Shown in pieces: positions 28,406 through 47,321 of a stretch of DNA of 64,000 nucleotides. Under the pieces are notes generated by a model. The model was not told the origin of the DNA. It saw only the letters and a program-made list of their open reading frames with translations, and ran no database searches. How positions within the stretch are numbered: the stretch's first letter is position 1; every line of letters starts with the position of its first letter. A program made the translations under genes and the position numbers. Source of the stretch: Glandiceps talaboti (Eukaryota > Hemichordata > Enteropneusta > Spengelidae); contig NC_135560.1 in the NCBI RefSeq assembly GCF_964340395.1, forward strand, positions 22,996,675-23,060,674. The letters run 5' to 3'.

Positions 28406-31400
28406 ATAAAGAAAATTACTATATCCAAAATGTAAATCTCGCAAAATTGAAGAATACCTAGCCTCTCGTTAGCGTTGGATATCTAATACATAAAGGGATA
28501 TGACAATACTCTGGTATGCAGATGTTTAAAAAGCACGGGGGTCTTTATCAGTTAGCCATTACCATGTGCATTTTTTTTTACACATCTCTGTATTAATGTA
28601 TGGTCGTCTTTTATTTTATTGATTACATTTAGATTTGATATTGAAAACTTACTTTCACAAAATGATTACTGAATAATATCCAGTGACCTCAAATTCGTTT
28701 TTTTTTATGAAGAGGCAGATTGTGTCTTCCTTTGGTTTGTGACTCTTGAATCGGGTGATGATGTGCGCAATAACTCATCTACAGAATGACTTTGTCTAGC
28801 GAGGCTAGTTTCTGCCAGTATCACGCTTTGGATTCCAAGCTACGGAAAATGGAAGACACTACAACAGTATCAGATGCGATAACCTTAAAATCGAACTTTC
28901 TCACGATATATTTTGTGGTCATCTTGGCAATCTGCCGCCATCTTGGATCTTCACATTTCAAATGGGATGAATTTAGAACATAACTCTCTTAGAACGTCTT
29001 TGCAAAGTTTGATGCGCGTATCACAATTTGAAAGATACGCTGTGTTATCTGCTCTACTCTATGACAACATTTCAACAAAAAAGACACGACTCGTGGAACT
29101 CGTGGAATCCCTGGCAGAACGTGTAAATTCGGGCACTATATGAACTCAATTAAAGGCTATATACGAAGTCCAAACGTCTCATATGACAACACTTAGAAGA
29201 GCACAAATATCTAGTCTCCTTAGCACTGAAACGCCTGAAAACAAATCAGGTAGAAAGAAAAGATAATTAGTATGTGAATCATGCATGTAATAGCTCTTAT
29301 ATCTTATATTATAGAATAAAGGATTCCAAAGTCTACCAAATCGGATTATGACATGTATGTTTTATATATTACATAACCATACAGAACATAAATACTTAAT
29401 GCCAAAGAATCTATATTTCGTCAATTTCTCGGCGGATATTTAACTTATGACGTCATAGCAGCCTCCGTTTCTACACACAAGTAGATGATACCAATCTATC
29501 TCCTTATTGCCTCCGTAATACTAAAGTTAATTTCACCAGGTAAATATTTTCCGAGCGAGCAAGAAAATCCAGACTCAGTCGCACCTCCTTTGATCTTGGT
29601 TGTTTGGTACGCTATGTACTATGTACCTCGAATATTGAATTCTGCAATTAGTCTTCCAGCAATACTTCGGAACGTTGAGCCGTTGTCAATTCACGGCGGC
29701 CATCTTTGTTCTTATTTATCGGCATATATGTTGCTATGTCTTTCCGTACTCACTGTATCAATATATGACATATGGTGGTTATTGTTATATACAGTACCTT
29801 TCCAGACAACTTGGGTAAAGGAAAATAGTCCGTATCAATCGTTTTATTGTGCATAAATTTTGTCTTTGATAGAACTTCATAAATATAAAACAATAAGGAT
29901 ATGGGCTTTGATTGTTGAAGTAACTTCAAATAAATTCCTGGTAATAGTTAAAGTTAGAAATAGTGTTATTTTTTTCGGTACTGCCACAATGCAGTTCAAG
30001 CATATTGTGCATAAGTTTCCTTGACTGGGGGATAAAGTCCGAGTCGTATTTTGGTGGCTTGCGTTATTGTAGGTAGTGAAAGTAAAGCTAAAAACTGCAG
30101 ATACAAAATTGTAACAAAGTGAAGGATCAGAATCGATCATGATCGAATGTGTCGTCAAAGTCGTAAAAGCAAAAACGCGTACTTTTTTAATGTCCATTAT
30201 AGACGAGGACTGTATAGTCTTAAAGTAGATGGATATCATTTCAGTCAAAGTGGGCACATCGTGAGGAGTAATCAATTGAATGGTTTACTGTTTCAATTAT
30301 GTCAATTTGTTTTGAGAAATGTTTGTTATCAGTTTAGCCGTAGATGTACATCTCGGAATACTGATACAGAATATTTGCCGAGATAATATCCAGACACATT
30401 CTACCGTCTACTGCCTAAAACAACCTTTACTGTATAATACTCAATATTTCCTTCGTTTTTTAATCAAAATCATATTTTGGATTAACTACATAGAAACAAA
30501 AATCGATTGAAAGTACTGTTTCAACTTTAGTCACACACACACACACACACACACGTACGAAATTTTGCGTTGATGTGATTGAAGGGTCAGTTCTCTTGTT
30601 ATCGAAAGACAAATAAGACCATGTAACATATTTTTCTGACTGATGTTATGCGTCTTTCAAAGGATTAACTAACCTAATACACTTCTTCATTGTAAAACGC
30701 GATGGAAGAGGATTAGTTCAAGTTAGATATGCAGTTGTGAATACAAATAAATCCAGTTTGTATTAAAGTACTATTTTCCTATGCAATGGTAAGGTCGATC
30801 TTGGCCTTGCACATTCGTAATTCAAATTAATATATCAAGCTAGTATTCATTTTACGAAGCAACGAACATATCCACTGGTTAGAAGTAGGATACATCTCCC
30901 CCACAATACCGATGTATGAGTGGCACAAGACTTATAAATATCATGACAATGTTATAAGAAATATGTTTTTTTAGATGAATCATTCTTTTCAACATTATGT
31001 AAACGACTCATTCTAAATATAAAATCAAATATAAATACAACGGAAAACATTACATACTTAACGAAAACCTAAAAACAAAGGTATATTCTTAGAATATTTC
31101 AAATTAGGCATAATATTCTATTGGACATTGCGCTTAATTCTTCCTTGAAATAATTGTCAGGGTGAATATTGAATGGCATGAAAATATCTTATGCATGAAA
31201 TATTTAGCTCATACGATTATTAAAAAAAATAGTTCGGAGCAATGTGTGACCTAGTGTGACCTTGTGCGGGCTCTCCTTGTTAATATCAGCAGCAACTCAT
31301 CAACTCCCTCTTCCTAACCACAGCTTTCTTTATACTGGCGTCTTAACTTCTGGCGTCGCCTTTGACCCACCAGCTCAGTGCAACTGAATTAGTCGCGAAA

Positions 31401-31535
31401 ATTAATCGCTGACGGCCAATTATTTCATCTTTGAATTAAGCAGAGCTAATCATATGGCGCCAAAGGTAGCGACTGCTTCTCGAAGGTGAGTGTCCCGACT
31501 TGTCCTCGATAACGACTGAGCAAACATGATCTGCA
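28406..31535. other. Intergenic; short (AC)n at 30,533-30,554
   Basis: No gene supported. The 123-codon open frame at 29,485-29,856 (plus) is hydrophobic but matches no family. A short AC run lies at 30,533-30,554. Confidence 0.45.
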
Positions 31536-31728
<193 letters not shown>

Positions 31729-32375
31729 AGGGTCACATATTTTGTAATTGCCATTTTCCCAATATCATTAGTTACAAAAAGAATCAACCATGCATTTCAG
31801 CTCTTTCATGCATAATATCGTGGATGTATATCTACTATATGGCCAAAAACAATTGTCAAGTAATTGATATAAAATGATTTTTGCATGACCATGTATATGA
31901 CTATGTCTACTGTATTGGTAAGTACTTTTTCTGCACAAAGAATTGAGAGTTAGAACTCGTCAAACAGTACACGATGATCATTCATCACCCTCATGTTACC
32001 TTATACCCAACTCGTTTTCCTAATAGTTGCTTCAGTCTATTGGGACTAGTCAATCATACAGATACCTCGACAGCATCATTATATTCGTAATGGCGTCTAT
32101 TTTTAATGTGAGATGTGATAGTCGACATTCTTCGTTTCTGAACAAGAGACAGTGGGCTCAGCTGTTCTTCTCAAGATTATAGATTGAACGCCCAAGACTG
32201 TTTATACATGAACAGTTTGTAAGCACAGAACAAATATTTACCACCACATCTTCTACGTTCGATACAAACATTTTATGGACGAGATTATTCTATAGATTGT
32301 TCGAATGTAACGCGTCAAATGGTGAATACTTTGTACCATTAAAGAAGTTTTTTATTTGGTTTATGGTGGAAACGT

Positions 32376-32790
32376 AAATACCCATGAGCATAAAAAGTGT
32401 CTCATTGTGAAAACAGCAGATTGCATTGGCGATTGTACGTTTTTCTTTCAGCTATCAATCAAACACCTCAGCTGTACTTCCGATAAAGTTAACTTAAATT
32501 ACACACAACGGAACAGTACAATGACCACGCTTCTGATAAATCTATGCGTCTGTACTTTGTATATATCACTGTTGAATAAATACCCATGAGCATAAAACGT
32601 GTCTCATTGTGAAAACAGCAGATTGCTTTGGCGATTGTACATTTTTCTTTTAGCTATCAATCCAACACCTCAGCTGTACTTCCGATAAATCTAAAGTTAA
32701 CTTAAATTACACACAACGAAATAATACAAGTATCATGACCACGCTTCTGATAAATATGTGTGTCCATACTTTGTATATATCACTGTTGAA
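32376..32790. repeat. Tandem duplication of a 202-bp unit
   Basis: Two adjacent copies, 32,376-32,577 and 32,578 to about 32,790, share blocks such as AAATACCCATGAGCATAAAA, AACAGCAGATTGC and CTCAGCTGTACTTCCGATAA with few differences and small indels. A diverged relative of its first ~100 bp occurs near 36,975-37,080, so the unit belongs to a dispersed family. Confidence 0.9.
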
Positions 32791-33856
32791 TATTTAATGT
32801 TGACGGTGCAGTGTATTTACCACATTTGTATGTCACAAATAGTTAATCATCTTGTTTTAAACCACGCGTTGAACAGTTGTTGTGTTGAAGATGTGAAATC
32901 GTCTGAAAATGACCATAGATTGATAGTCGTTAGGGCGAAATCAGACATCAAGCAATCGCCTTCAACGTATTATGTTTGTAGTCACAGAATCTGTATCATT
33001 TCTACCATCTGAAATGACATGTTATTAGATTAATATAAGCCATTTTGCTTTTTAAAAGTATTTTGATATAGATTATCATGAGTAGTCGTACCAGTCAGAG
33101 TAATGGGTCTGAGCATTTAACTGACTACACTGATTTTTACATTAAAGACACTAACTACAACCTAATACACCATTAAAAACCTACATGACATGCCGACAAA
33201 TATACCTCGGAATGCATTCCATTACTGTACTACTCTTTTGTCATCTTACCGCCAGTACGAAAGACTCTTACCCTTGACGTTATCTAAAGAAGAATGACGC
33301 ATTTGCATGTTGATGTAGGATATGACATGGACAGAGAGATGACTTCAAAAACCAGAAAACGTATACAGCAGGAGAATTCTTAAGCCCTATGAATCTGTCA
33401 TTCAGATATAACACAATGTTCAAAATATTTGATTTCACCCATTTAGAAGTATAAGTTTCAAGGAAATTATCACGTTCAACGATTGCCCAACACTAAATGA
33501 TTGGAATAGGCCTATCTAGTACAATTTGAGGCTAATAATTTACAAATCATTCTACATGTTGTTTACGTTTAGGAGGTAAAGTTCAACAATTTATGTGATT
33601 TGTGTTTCAGAATTAACACTACGTGAGGATGTTATATATTCCGTGTCTTCGAGTCAGCAACGGTAATAGCACACGGCAATCTGCAACCTATCTACACACC
33701 AATCATCATGCAATGACCTATTTCATCAAAGCCATCAGTTATATGCTTCGGAAAGAAGACAAACGCGAACGCATGCACGTCGTGTGTTTGTTTGTGGTTG
33801 GTATGTCTTGTGTGTATCTTGTCCGTCTATCTGTCTGTGTCTCTTGTCCGTCTTTT
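32791..33856. other. Intergenic, nothing recognised
   Basis: AT-rich sequence with no supported exon or element. Confidence 0.45.
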
Positions 33857-36974
<3,118 letters not shown>

Positions 36975-37080
36975 GGGGAAGGTAAACACCCTTGGGCACG
37001 GAAACATTCTCAGTTTGAAATAGCAGATTACATTTGAGTTGAAATGTGTGTTTTTCCCTATTGAGTTTAAATTTGATTTC
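36975..37080 (+). repeat. Diverged copy of the 32.4-kb repeat unit
   Basis: GGTAAACACCC, TCAGTTTGAAATAGCAGATT and GTGTTTTTCCC occur in the same order and spacing as GTAAATACCC, TCATTGTGAAAACAGCAGATT-like and GTACGTTTTTCTTT of the 202-bp unit at 32.4 kb. This suggests an old dispersed repeat; it was aligned by eye only. Confidence 0.45.
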
Positions 37081-37178
37081 TCAACAGTGTGTCCATTCAA
37101 CACCTTGCCATAAACGTAGATTATGTCCTACACGAACAAGAAAAAGTGAAGACATTGTATAAATCATATCCAGTCACT

Positions 37179-37320
37179 ATATATGTATGTATGTATGTAA
37201 GTATGTATGTATGTATGTATGTATGTATGTATGTATGTATGTATGTATGTATGTGTGTGTGTATGTATGTATGTATGTATGTATGTATGTGTGTGTATGT
37301 ATGTATGTGTGTGTACGTGT
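37179..37320. repeat. (TATG)n microsatellite
   Basis: TATG tetranucleotides with GTGTGTG interruptions, fading into TACG/CATA variants up to about 37,395. Confidence 0.96.
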
Positions 37321-37515
37321 GTATACACATGCACATACGTACGTACGTATATATGTACCTGCATACGTGTCTATGTGTGTCTGTGTGTATGTATGTAATC
37401 TAAACACAGTCATAGCTGTACATGATCATCCCTGTATCACTTCGACATAATTTGACTATCAAATCAAAAGACTTCAAAATCACAGAGCGAATGTAAAATC
37501 AAATGTTCAAACTTT

Positions 37516-39288
<1,773 letters not shown>

Positions 39289-39382
39289 TTCCTACCTACC
39301 TACCAACCAACCTACCTACCAACCTACCTGCCTGTGTGTATCTGTCTCTGTCTGTCTGTCTGTCTCTGTCTGTCTGTCTGCC

Positions 39383-39414
<32 letters not shown>

Positions 39415-39415
39415 A
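39289..39415. repeat. (CCTA)n and (TCTG)n microsatellites
   Basis: CCTACCTACCAACC-type repeats at 39,289-39,328, then TCTG tetranucleotides to 39,414. Confidence 0.93.
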
Positions 39416-42400
39416 CAGTCTTTGCAGCTTTATATCTCCACGGCAAAAGTCAAATATCCCATTTTTCAATTCATTTAAGAATCATTGGGTCTGCATCTTG
39501 TATTTGCTGAAGAGTTTCTAGTTTCTGTTGAGATAAAAACATACTTGGTTCAACAAATGGATGAAAGTATACTCGAAGGTGCATGACTTTGTACACTTGT
39601 TTATCGTAAATGGGGAAACGAGAGACTTGAGACTCATTTGACAAAGTATTACATGTTTCCTTCATACACAAAATTGACACTCGTTATTATAATGTGGGTC
39701 ATGCTAACGTCTTTCTTTCTGGAAGGTATGTGGATAAGGAGTTTCAATGACATTTTACGGAAATCAATAATCGTGAGGCTGCCTTTAGCAATCTCGTTTT
39801 CTAATTACTATTTCCCCTAGAATATACCCTGTAGATAAAACAGATACGCTCGTGTGCGTGCCGAGGTCAACAATGATTACAATTTACTTATTTAAAATGT
39901 GCGTCATTAAAGGTCCGCTGTAGGGCTTATTGTCTTAACATTGGTCATTGTACATAATTATAGGCCTATATATAGTTTGATTTCACAGCAACGTTAACCT
40001 AGTAAAGGTTTATCACATCTAACGCCATTGTTGTGTTTGCATATGTTACCTATGTAGCAATGTAAAGCAATATATCTTCTTCCTAAACAAAAACAGTAAG
40101 CGTTATTTTATCTTAACCAAAATTGTAAAAACATGTTACATTATATTTTCATATGTAACAATTCCTTTACATCTTGACTTGTAGCTAGTTAAAGGATTGT
40201 TTCAAATCATGAAAGATTGATCGCAAAACAATCCGTGAAACAGTACGCCCATCCCTTCGACCATTTGCCCTATGTTCCCTGATTTAAAACCCTCGCATAG
40301 CATGATAGTAATCTGTACAATGATCACTGCCCTTAAACGGAGTGTATGATTAGTTCAGATGGAGTAATAATCCTCCTTTCAGAAAGGTTACATGCATGGA
40401 AGGGATATCTTAGTTGGATACATTATTAGCATGGTAGTTTTGATTGTATGTTGTTGAGGTATGATCCGTAGAAGTTAATTCTGACTTTTTTTTACAAGTT
40501 ACAATGTAAAGAAGTTAACCTGAAACAGAATGCCGTCAAAAATCTCGACAAAATTCTGACTAATATTGCCACATTTTACTAACATTTAATCATCTGACTT
40601 GGCATGTAACCTTAGTAACAGTGCTATATTGACATAGATGTGATACACTTTTAAACCCCACGAATCATTTTCCTAGCTTGACACCACCATTTATACATAA
40701 AATGTAAAATAATACTTGTTTAATTATGAGATTAGCAAGCGACCTTTACAACTTACTGTAAATTTGTCCACAACATTGTCAGCTTACAAACAGCAAATTG
40801 ATTAGAGTGTAATGTGAGTGCCCTAACTGTGATTATCTCAGCCCCAAGCGAAACGTAGACATCTTTAATATGACATACATGTTTACTCTGTAGTTGTGGT
40901 TTGACTCACCACTTTTTCTTTTTACAGATTACATTAAGACTACGTACTGGGCTGATAATTAACCTATACTTTTACACTTAATATGGATGCTGTCAACAGT
41001 TGTGGCAAGCAGGGAAAACGCTTTAGTTGGGTGTTATCAGTTGTGCAATTATCTTTGATAGCAGATTGGTACACTCATTTTTTTATTAGAGTTATAATGT
41101 CACAATAATCATTAACGTATACGTCGCTGTTAAAATAACGCAATGACGGTCAGCTAAGTTTACAGTAATTAAAGCAAAGAAATTGTTGCAAGTTTGATAA
41201 ACAAGACGATGAAAAGTAGTCATATTTGTTAGATTTTATATGTCAATGTATACAACGTTCTATATTTCAAGTTTCCCGGCTCCATTTGTATTCCTGAAAG
41301 TAAATTGCCAAACACTCTACGTCATACATATGAATAATTGCTTCTTTAAGCTCCCTTTATGACTACAAGGTATCAAAGTAAATAATTGGGTTTTATGGTT
41401 TTAGTTTATAAGGAGAAATCATAAATACCTGGTTAATGACTGCTAGTACTACACACATTGTAGTAGTCAGTACTTACGGATTCAAACACTGACACGGTGT
41501 ATTTGTAAAAAGGAGAGATTAGTCACTAACTTCGGTTCTTTTACTTTATTCCTACATCACTATATTCTCGTTATCGTCTTATGATGTATATAATCTATAT
41601 AATATCTTACTTTTCATCAATAGAAGGATTAAGATACCAATTGCTTTTTAAGATTAAAAAAATAAGAAACTGTTTTTCAAAAGGAGAATTAAAACATTGC
41701 AAGCTTTGGATTAGAGCGTTATATGTTCAAATATACAATATTTCTTCTATAGTAACCAAGTTGTTGAAATGACGTTCAGTAGTCTACCATGGACATTCTA
41801 AATGTACAAAACGGTACCATTATGGAAGAGCTAAGTTCGCTATTAAAACAAACATACCCTTTACATTTTCAATAAACGTAATCAACGATAGTGTTAAATT
41901 AAATCGAACCTGCATTGAAAATGTAATTAATACCTGGAGAACAATTTAATCAAATATACCAAAACCACTTCAATAATTTTCTCCTAAATCAAACAATAAA
42001 CATAACCAACGACTGATTAAAAAATTAGCGAACAACTGAATTTTAGTTTATCCAAAACATTCTAATTATTTTTGTTCGTAAATCGAAAAATAAATATAAC
42101 CAACGACACGTGTTGAATTAAAATGAAATTTGAAATGTAACTTAAACCGGATCGAACATTTTAATAATTTTTAGTCAAAGCCTTTCAATTAATGTTAGTA
42201 AAAACAAATGTTTATCAAAACGAAAATCGAATATTATGTGTCAAAGAGATCTACACCGAATTAATAGTCTGTTTACACGTTACAATGTGTTGAAACGTTT
42301 GGCCTCGAGCTTACAGTACTGAATAATATTATATCACATTCGTGTCAGTTGAATTCTTTCAAACGGGGTGATTGGCTCTGTCGAGGAAGAAGATTAATAC

Positions 42401-44984
42401 TTGCCGTTGAAATGTCAGAGAGGAGCAGTAAACAATTAAATGTATCATGATCCGTCTTTTTATATTTTTGACGCATGATTACATTCTTCTAGACTGTTTT
42501 TCTGCTCACTGATAACGTAATTTCAATGAGTGTCCATTATAGAGATTTTGGGAATATCGATTTAATGTGCACTTATCTTTTTGTATTCAACATTTCACAG
42601 CCCCAGTATTCGTCATAATCGTACCTGTTCATTTTGAATGTTTTGGTGTTCTTATCTCTTTTTAAGAGACCTCATCATTCTCTATCAAGCATGATTAACT
42701 AATCTGGCGATATTTCTGTCTCTCTTACCCTTTCGAGACATCAAGGGACCCAAAATCTAACTTCCTATAGAAATGTTTTAGACTTATTTCTCATGCATTA
42801 CTATTTTCAGTCGACTGCCTCATTCTCCGAAATTGCATTAAATGCGATACAGGAGATGACTTACAATTGTAAATTGCAAATACTTGTAATTGAATATCTT
42901 AATTCAAATGTTTGCCTTATTTGGACAGCACTTGTGTGGTTCTTATCGTATGTTGGAAAAGCTCGCAATTGAATCGCGAGTGTTCCCTAAGCTCTCTCTG
43001 CTATATCGTATTTCATGTAGTACATAAGACGCTTCGTCCTTATCTAAGACTACTCTAGTGGGTCCAAGTCCTAATTTCGTGCAATTTCACAGGAGTAACA
43101 CACTAGGTTAAATTTTCAAACGCCCATTTCAATTTTTCTTGGCTATTCTTACGTCACAATGATCAACTGTTCCACCTTATATTCAGCTATCAGCTAAATT
43201 AACAATGAAGAAATAGCGGGCTTTGTTCGTTATATTTTGGAGAATTTAATAATCTTATAATTCTGAATGCCCATTTGTTTTCCTAAAGTCCACCTGTGTG
43301 TTGAATGAAGTTATCGATGAAATATGTACACATCTTACATTTCAAAACTTTAATAAGCTATGTCTGAATAAAACACAAAAATGTCATGTTAGGATGTCCT
43401 AAACAATTCACAAATCAAGTAATTATATGAGTCCTTTACAAATGTATATATTCCTCTGATATCCTTGATGTAGTCTTCTCCTCTGATAGAAACTTGACAG
43501 TTTAGACACAGCCTTCAAACCTTCTACAAGTTTTCTTAAATTTTCCTATGGAAACTGATACAATACAAATGTAATCTGAAATCTCAAAAGTGCTGCTTAT
43601 TCTATTTTAGTTAACAAGAAGGCTCATTTTATCTGACGAGAATTTGACACAAAGTGTTTAACCCCCCCCCCCCCCACACACACACACACACACCTCCATC
43701 CCCATATGACAGTCTCGTATTAAAGGCTCAATGTCACCTCAAGGTGACGGAATAATAAGTCTGTATGTCATGTCCTATCTGGGTTAAAGGAATGTCAATC
43801 GAGGTGCATGGATAAATGATGTACTTACACGCATGCTCGAAAAGAAAGGACTGTGGGATATTCTTGCACGTACCACAGCATAACTGTTACAATGTACAGG
43901 GCGATCTATATGATAACCCTCCTACAAGTGTCTAAGTAAACAAGGTTAGATTGTTCGTGGTTGCAAAGAAAGCGACAAGTTTGCTTACAAAAATGGTTAA
44001 TTTTGATTATCGGCGTATTTCCAATAATGCGCTATCAAAGATATTCAAGGTGGCAGAGTTGAAAGTTCCCTTTGTAGTAGCCCTCCCAGCTGTGCCCTTT
44101 TTGTGCCGAATAGTTGTATTGCAAGGAGGGAATTTGCTTGGAACTAAATCAGTAGAACTGAATAAGATTTAAGTTTACCTTTAACATTTACCATTGATGC
44201 AGATGAATAAATCTCTCTGTATAGATATCCAGATGGGTTCTCTATTGGCTAGCAAACGAAGTGGAAACCTGGAAAGAGGAGTGTACTCGTGTTCGTATTC
44301 AAAAAATGCGATAGCATATGGCGGAAACAGAAACGTACGTCTAGAAATCGATTAAATAAGAAAATGAACAACGTTATGGAATCGATCACCTTTAGTCGCG
44401 CTTATTCACATGATTGATCAGACAGAGACAGGTACTATGGTAACAAGCAATATCACCATCTAAACATGTCAGGAAAATGTCAAGAAATCTCAAATCTAGC
44501 ATGGACATAAGTATTAGATATCACACTTCAAATTCTATATAATATGGCACATAAATCAGCCAGAGCAAAGGATATATCTTATAAAGCCTGTAGACATAGT
44601 TGTTTTTAGTTTTAATGAGTAATTTGCATGAATAATGTTCGTATCACGCTCCGGCATACTTTGCACAAATATGTGCTCATCTATATCCACTCTCTCAGTG
44701 AAATTGGCTTTTATATTGTTAAGTTGTCACTTCTTTACGTTTTACGAATGAAATAATATTTCGCTGCCAATTTATATGATTATGTTATTGAAATCATGTT
44801 TCCATGCCACTATATGGGGTATATGATAAAACCTTTACGACCCAGGTATGAGTTTTAATCGTACAACCCCACACAACCCATATCCATTAATAACATATTG
44901 CACAGCCGTAACATGGAAACCCCAGAATTTATAATCATATTACACGCAGACAACAGTACCATGTGATATTCCGTATTGAAAACA
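39416..44984. other. Gene-free interval; C-run plus (AC)n at 43,663-43,693
   Basis: Over 5 kb of strongly AT-rich DNA with frequent stops in all frames. Around 41.8-42.2 kb there are repeated short phrases such as CAATAAACATAACCAACGA (about 41,992) and AAATAAATATAACCAACGA (about 42,089), suggesting a weak old tandem structure with a period near 100 bp. A C13-type run followed by AC dinucleotides lies at 43,663-43,693. Confidence 0.45.
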
Positions 44985-45296
44985 AAGTACGTCCCTTTTC
45001 AGTAATACTAATGTATATGTAATGTAACTACAACATTGTTGGCCCACACTCCAGTAAGGGAGGAATTATTTAACAGGGGAGGGGGGGGGGGCTGTGAAAT
45101 GCACGTCCACTACAACATTGTCGGCTCAGTCCAGTAAGGGAGAAATTATTTAACGGGGGGGGGGGGCGACTGTGAAATGCATGTCCCTTTTCAGTAATAC
45201 TAATGTATATGTAATGTAACTACAACATTGTCTGCTCACAGTCCAGGAAGGGAGGAATTATTTAACAGGGGAGGGGGGAGGGTGACTGTGAAATGC
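44985..45296. repeat. Three-copy G-rich tandem repeat
   Basis: Three copies of a unit with ACTACAACATTGT, CCAGTAAGGGAGGAATTAT, TTAACAGGGG followed by an impure G run, then CTGTGAAATGC. The outer copies also carry TTTCAGTAATACTAATGTAT at their start, which the middle copy lacks, giving periods of about 70 and 120 bp. G runs reach 11-12 bases. Confidence 0.9.
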
Positions 45297-46379
45297 TATA
45301 TACATAGGAGAGGTCATGGGGAAAAGAGTGTCTGGGGGCTCGGTCTGTTTGTCTTTTTGTTCCTGGGCGCCCTGTTCATGAATACTGCATTTCCATTAAA
45401 ACACCAAAAGGAATCATTTAGAGCTTATAATATCATTTATTTGTTGTGTTCAAACACATATGCACACTAAAGTCATTAATATAAGATGTTTTTATTCATT
45501 GACCATAATATTATTATAAACCCATGAAATTACTAGTGTTTGACATTCTCCTCAATGAGGAGAGTGCACATGATTGTTCAAAACTTAATAGTGACAATTT
45601 CAATTCAATTCCAGATTCCAGGGTTTCCATCTGTATCTGTATAAATACTGGAAACTAGCTCACTACTGAACAAAATTTTTCCATGCTACCTTGCACAGCA
45701 TACCTGTTGCAATTGTAAAATTTCTCTGAAACAACATTTGACAGTATGTTGCTACAAGAGTCAAACCTAAAACTGACTGGGTGCATGAGGTTTTCTTATA
45801 AGATAAACAACACAACCAGAAATGCAACATATACAAATGCAAACACCAGACTTTGCGCTGCTCTTTTTGTAAACTACACATTTTTATTATTACTGATAAG
45901 ATAACTTGTTCAACATACAATAATAATCATTCTGTAACTATGGTAACAATGTCAATAAACATGCCCGTATGTAACTTCAAAGTGTACCTCATCTCTACAA
46001 GACAGGTACAATACACATCCAGATTGGTTATTAAAACTCCCATAATCCATTGTAATAATCTAATAACAAATCAACACTGACCTCTCAAAACAGGCTTTTG
46101 AAGACAGATTTACATAAAATTAGCATATTCTGGTCCCTATTCTGACTATTGCCAAGTAGTGTGATAATTTTGAGTTAAATCAACCTCAAAATGTTTCACA
46201 GTAAATTGTACACCCTGAAGTGTATGGCAGTTTAAACTGTGTTACTTTATGTAACTTGAAGCGTTATTTTGTAATTTCAAAAACATTGATTTTGTAGATC
46301 ACAGAAGACCCATGTGTATTTTCTTGACAAGAAAACAATAAGTCAACAGCAAGGAGATATTCATCAACTCCCTTCAAAC
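45297..46379. other. Intergenic, nothing recognised
   Basis: No exon with recognisable residues on either strand. Confidence 0.45.
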
Positions 46380-47321
46380 AAACAGACACTGTACACATAC
46401 AGACACTGTACACATACAGACACTGTACACATACAGATAGTGTACACATACAGATAGTGTACACAAACAGACAGTGTACACAGACACTGTACACAAACAG
46501 ACACTGTACACATACAGACACTGTACACATACAGACACTGTACACATACAGATAGTGTACACAAACAGACAGTGTACACAAACAGACACTGTACACAAAC
46601 AGACACTGTACACATACAGACACTGTACACATACAGACACTGTACACATACAGACACTGTACACATACAGACACTGTACACATACAGACACTGTACACAT
46701 ACAGATAGTGTACACATACAGACAATGTACACATACAGATAGTGTACACATACAGTGTACACATACAGACAGTGTACACATACAGACAATGTACACATAC
46801 AGATAGTGTACACATACAGTGTACACATACAGACAGTGTACACATACAGACACTGTACACATACAGTGTACACATACAGACAGTGTACACATACAGACAC
46901 TGTACACATACAGTGTACACATACAGACAGTGTACACATACAGACACTGTACACATACAGTGTACACATACAGACAGTGTACACATACAGACACTGTACA
47001 CATACAGACACTGTACACATACAGACACTGTACACATATAGATAGTGTACACAAACAGACACTGTACACATACAGATAGTGTACACATACAGACAGTGTA
47101 CACATACAGACACTGTACACAAACAGACACTGTACACATAGATAGTGTACACATACAGACAGTGTACACATACAGACACTGTACACATACAGACACTGTA
47201 CACATACAGATAGTGTACACAAACAGACAGTGTACACAAACAGACACTGTACACAAACAGACAGTGTACACAAACAAACAGTGTACACAAACAGACACTG
47301 TACACATACAGACATTGTACA
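46380..47321. repeat. 17-bp minisatellite array, about 55 units
   Basis: The core unit is GTACACATACAGACACT. Common variants have AAACAG for ATACAG and GATAGT, GACAGT or GACAAT for GACACT. A 13-bp form, GTACACATACAGT, lacks four bases. Between about 46,741 and 46,985 the 13-17-17 order recurs as a higher-order unit of about 47 bp. All three minus-strand frames stay open for about 350 codons (Cys/Val/Tyr-rich) simply because neither unit form creates a stop, so these are not genes. Every unit junction contains the palindrome TGTACA. Confidence 0.97.

Noticed and set aside
29485-29856. A 123-codon hydrophobic plus-strand frame that could be read as a GPCR remnant (CSYLSAYMLLCLSVLTVSIYD)
   Set aside because: The resemblance to a TM3-DRY region is weak, helix spacing is wrong and no other receptor motif is present.
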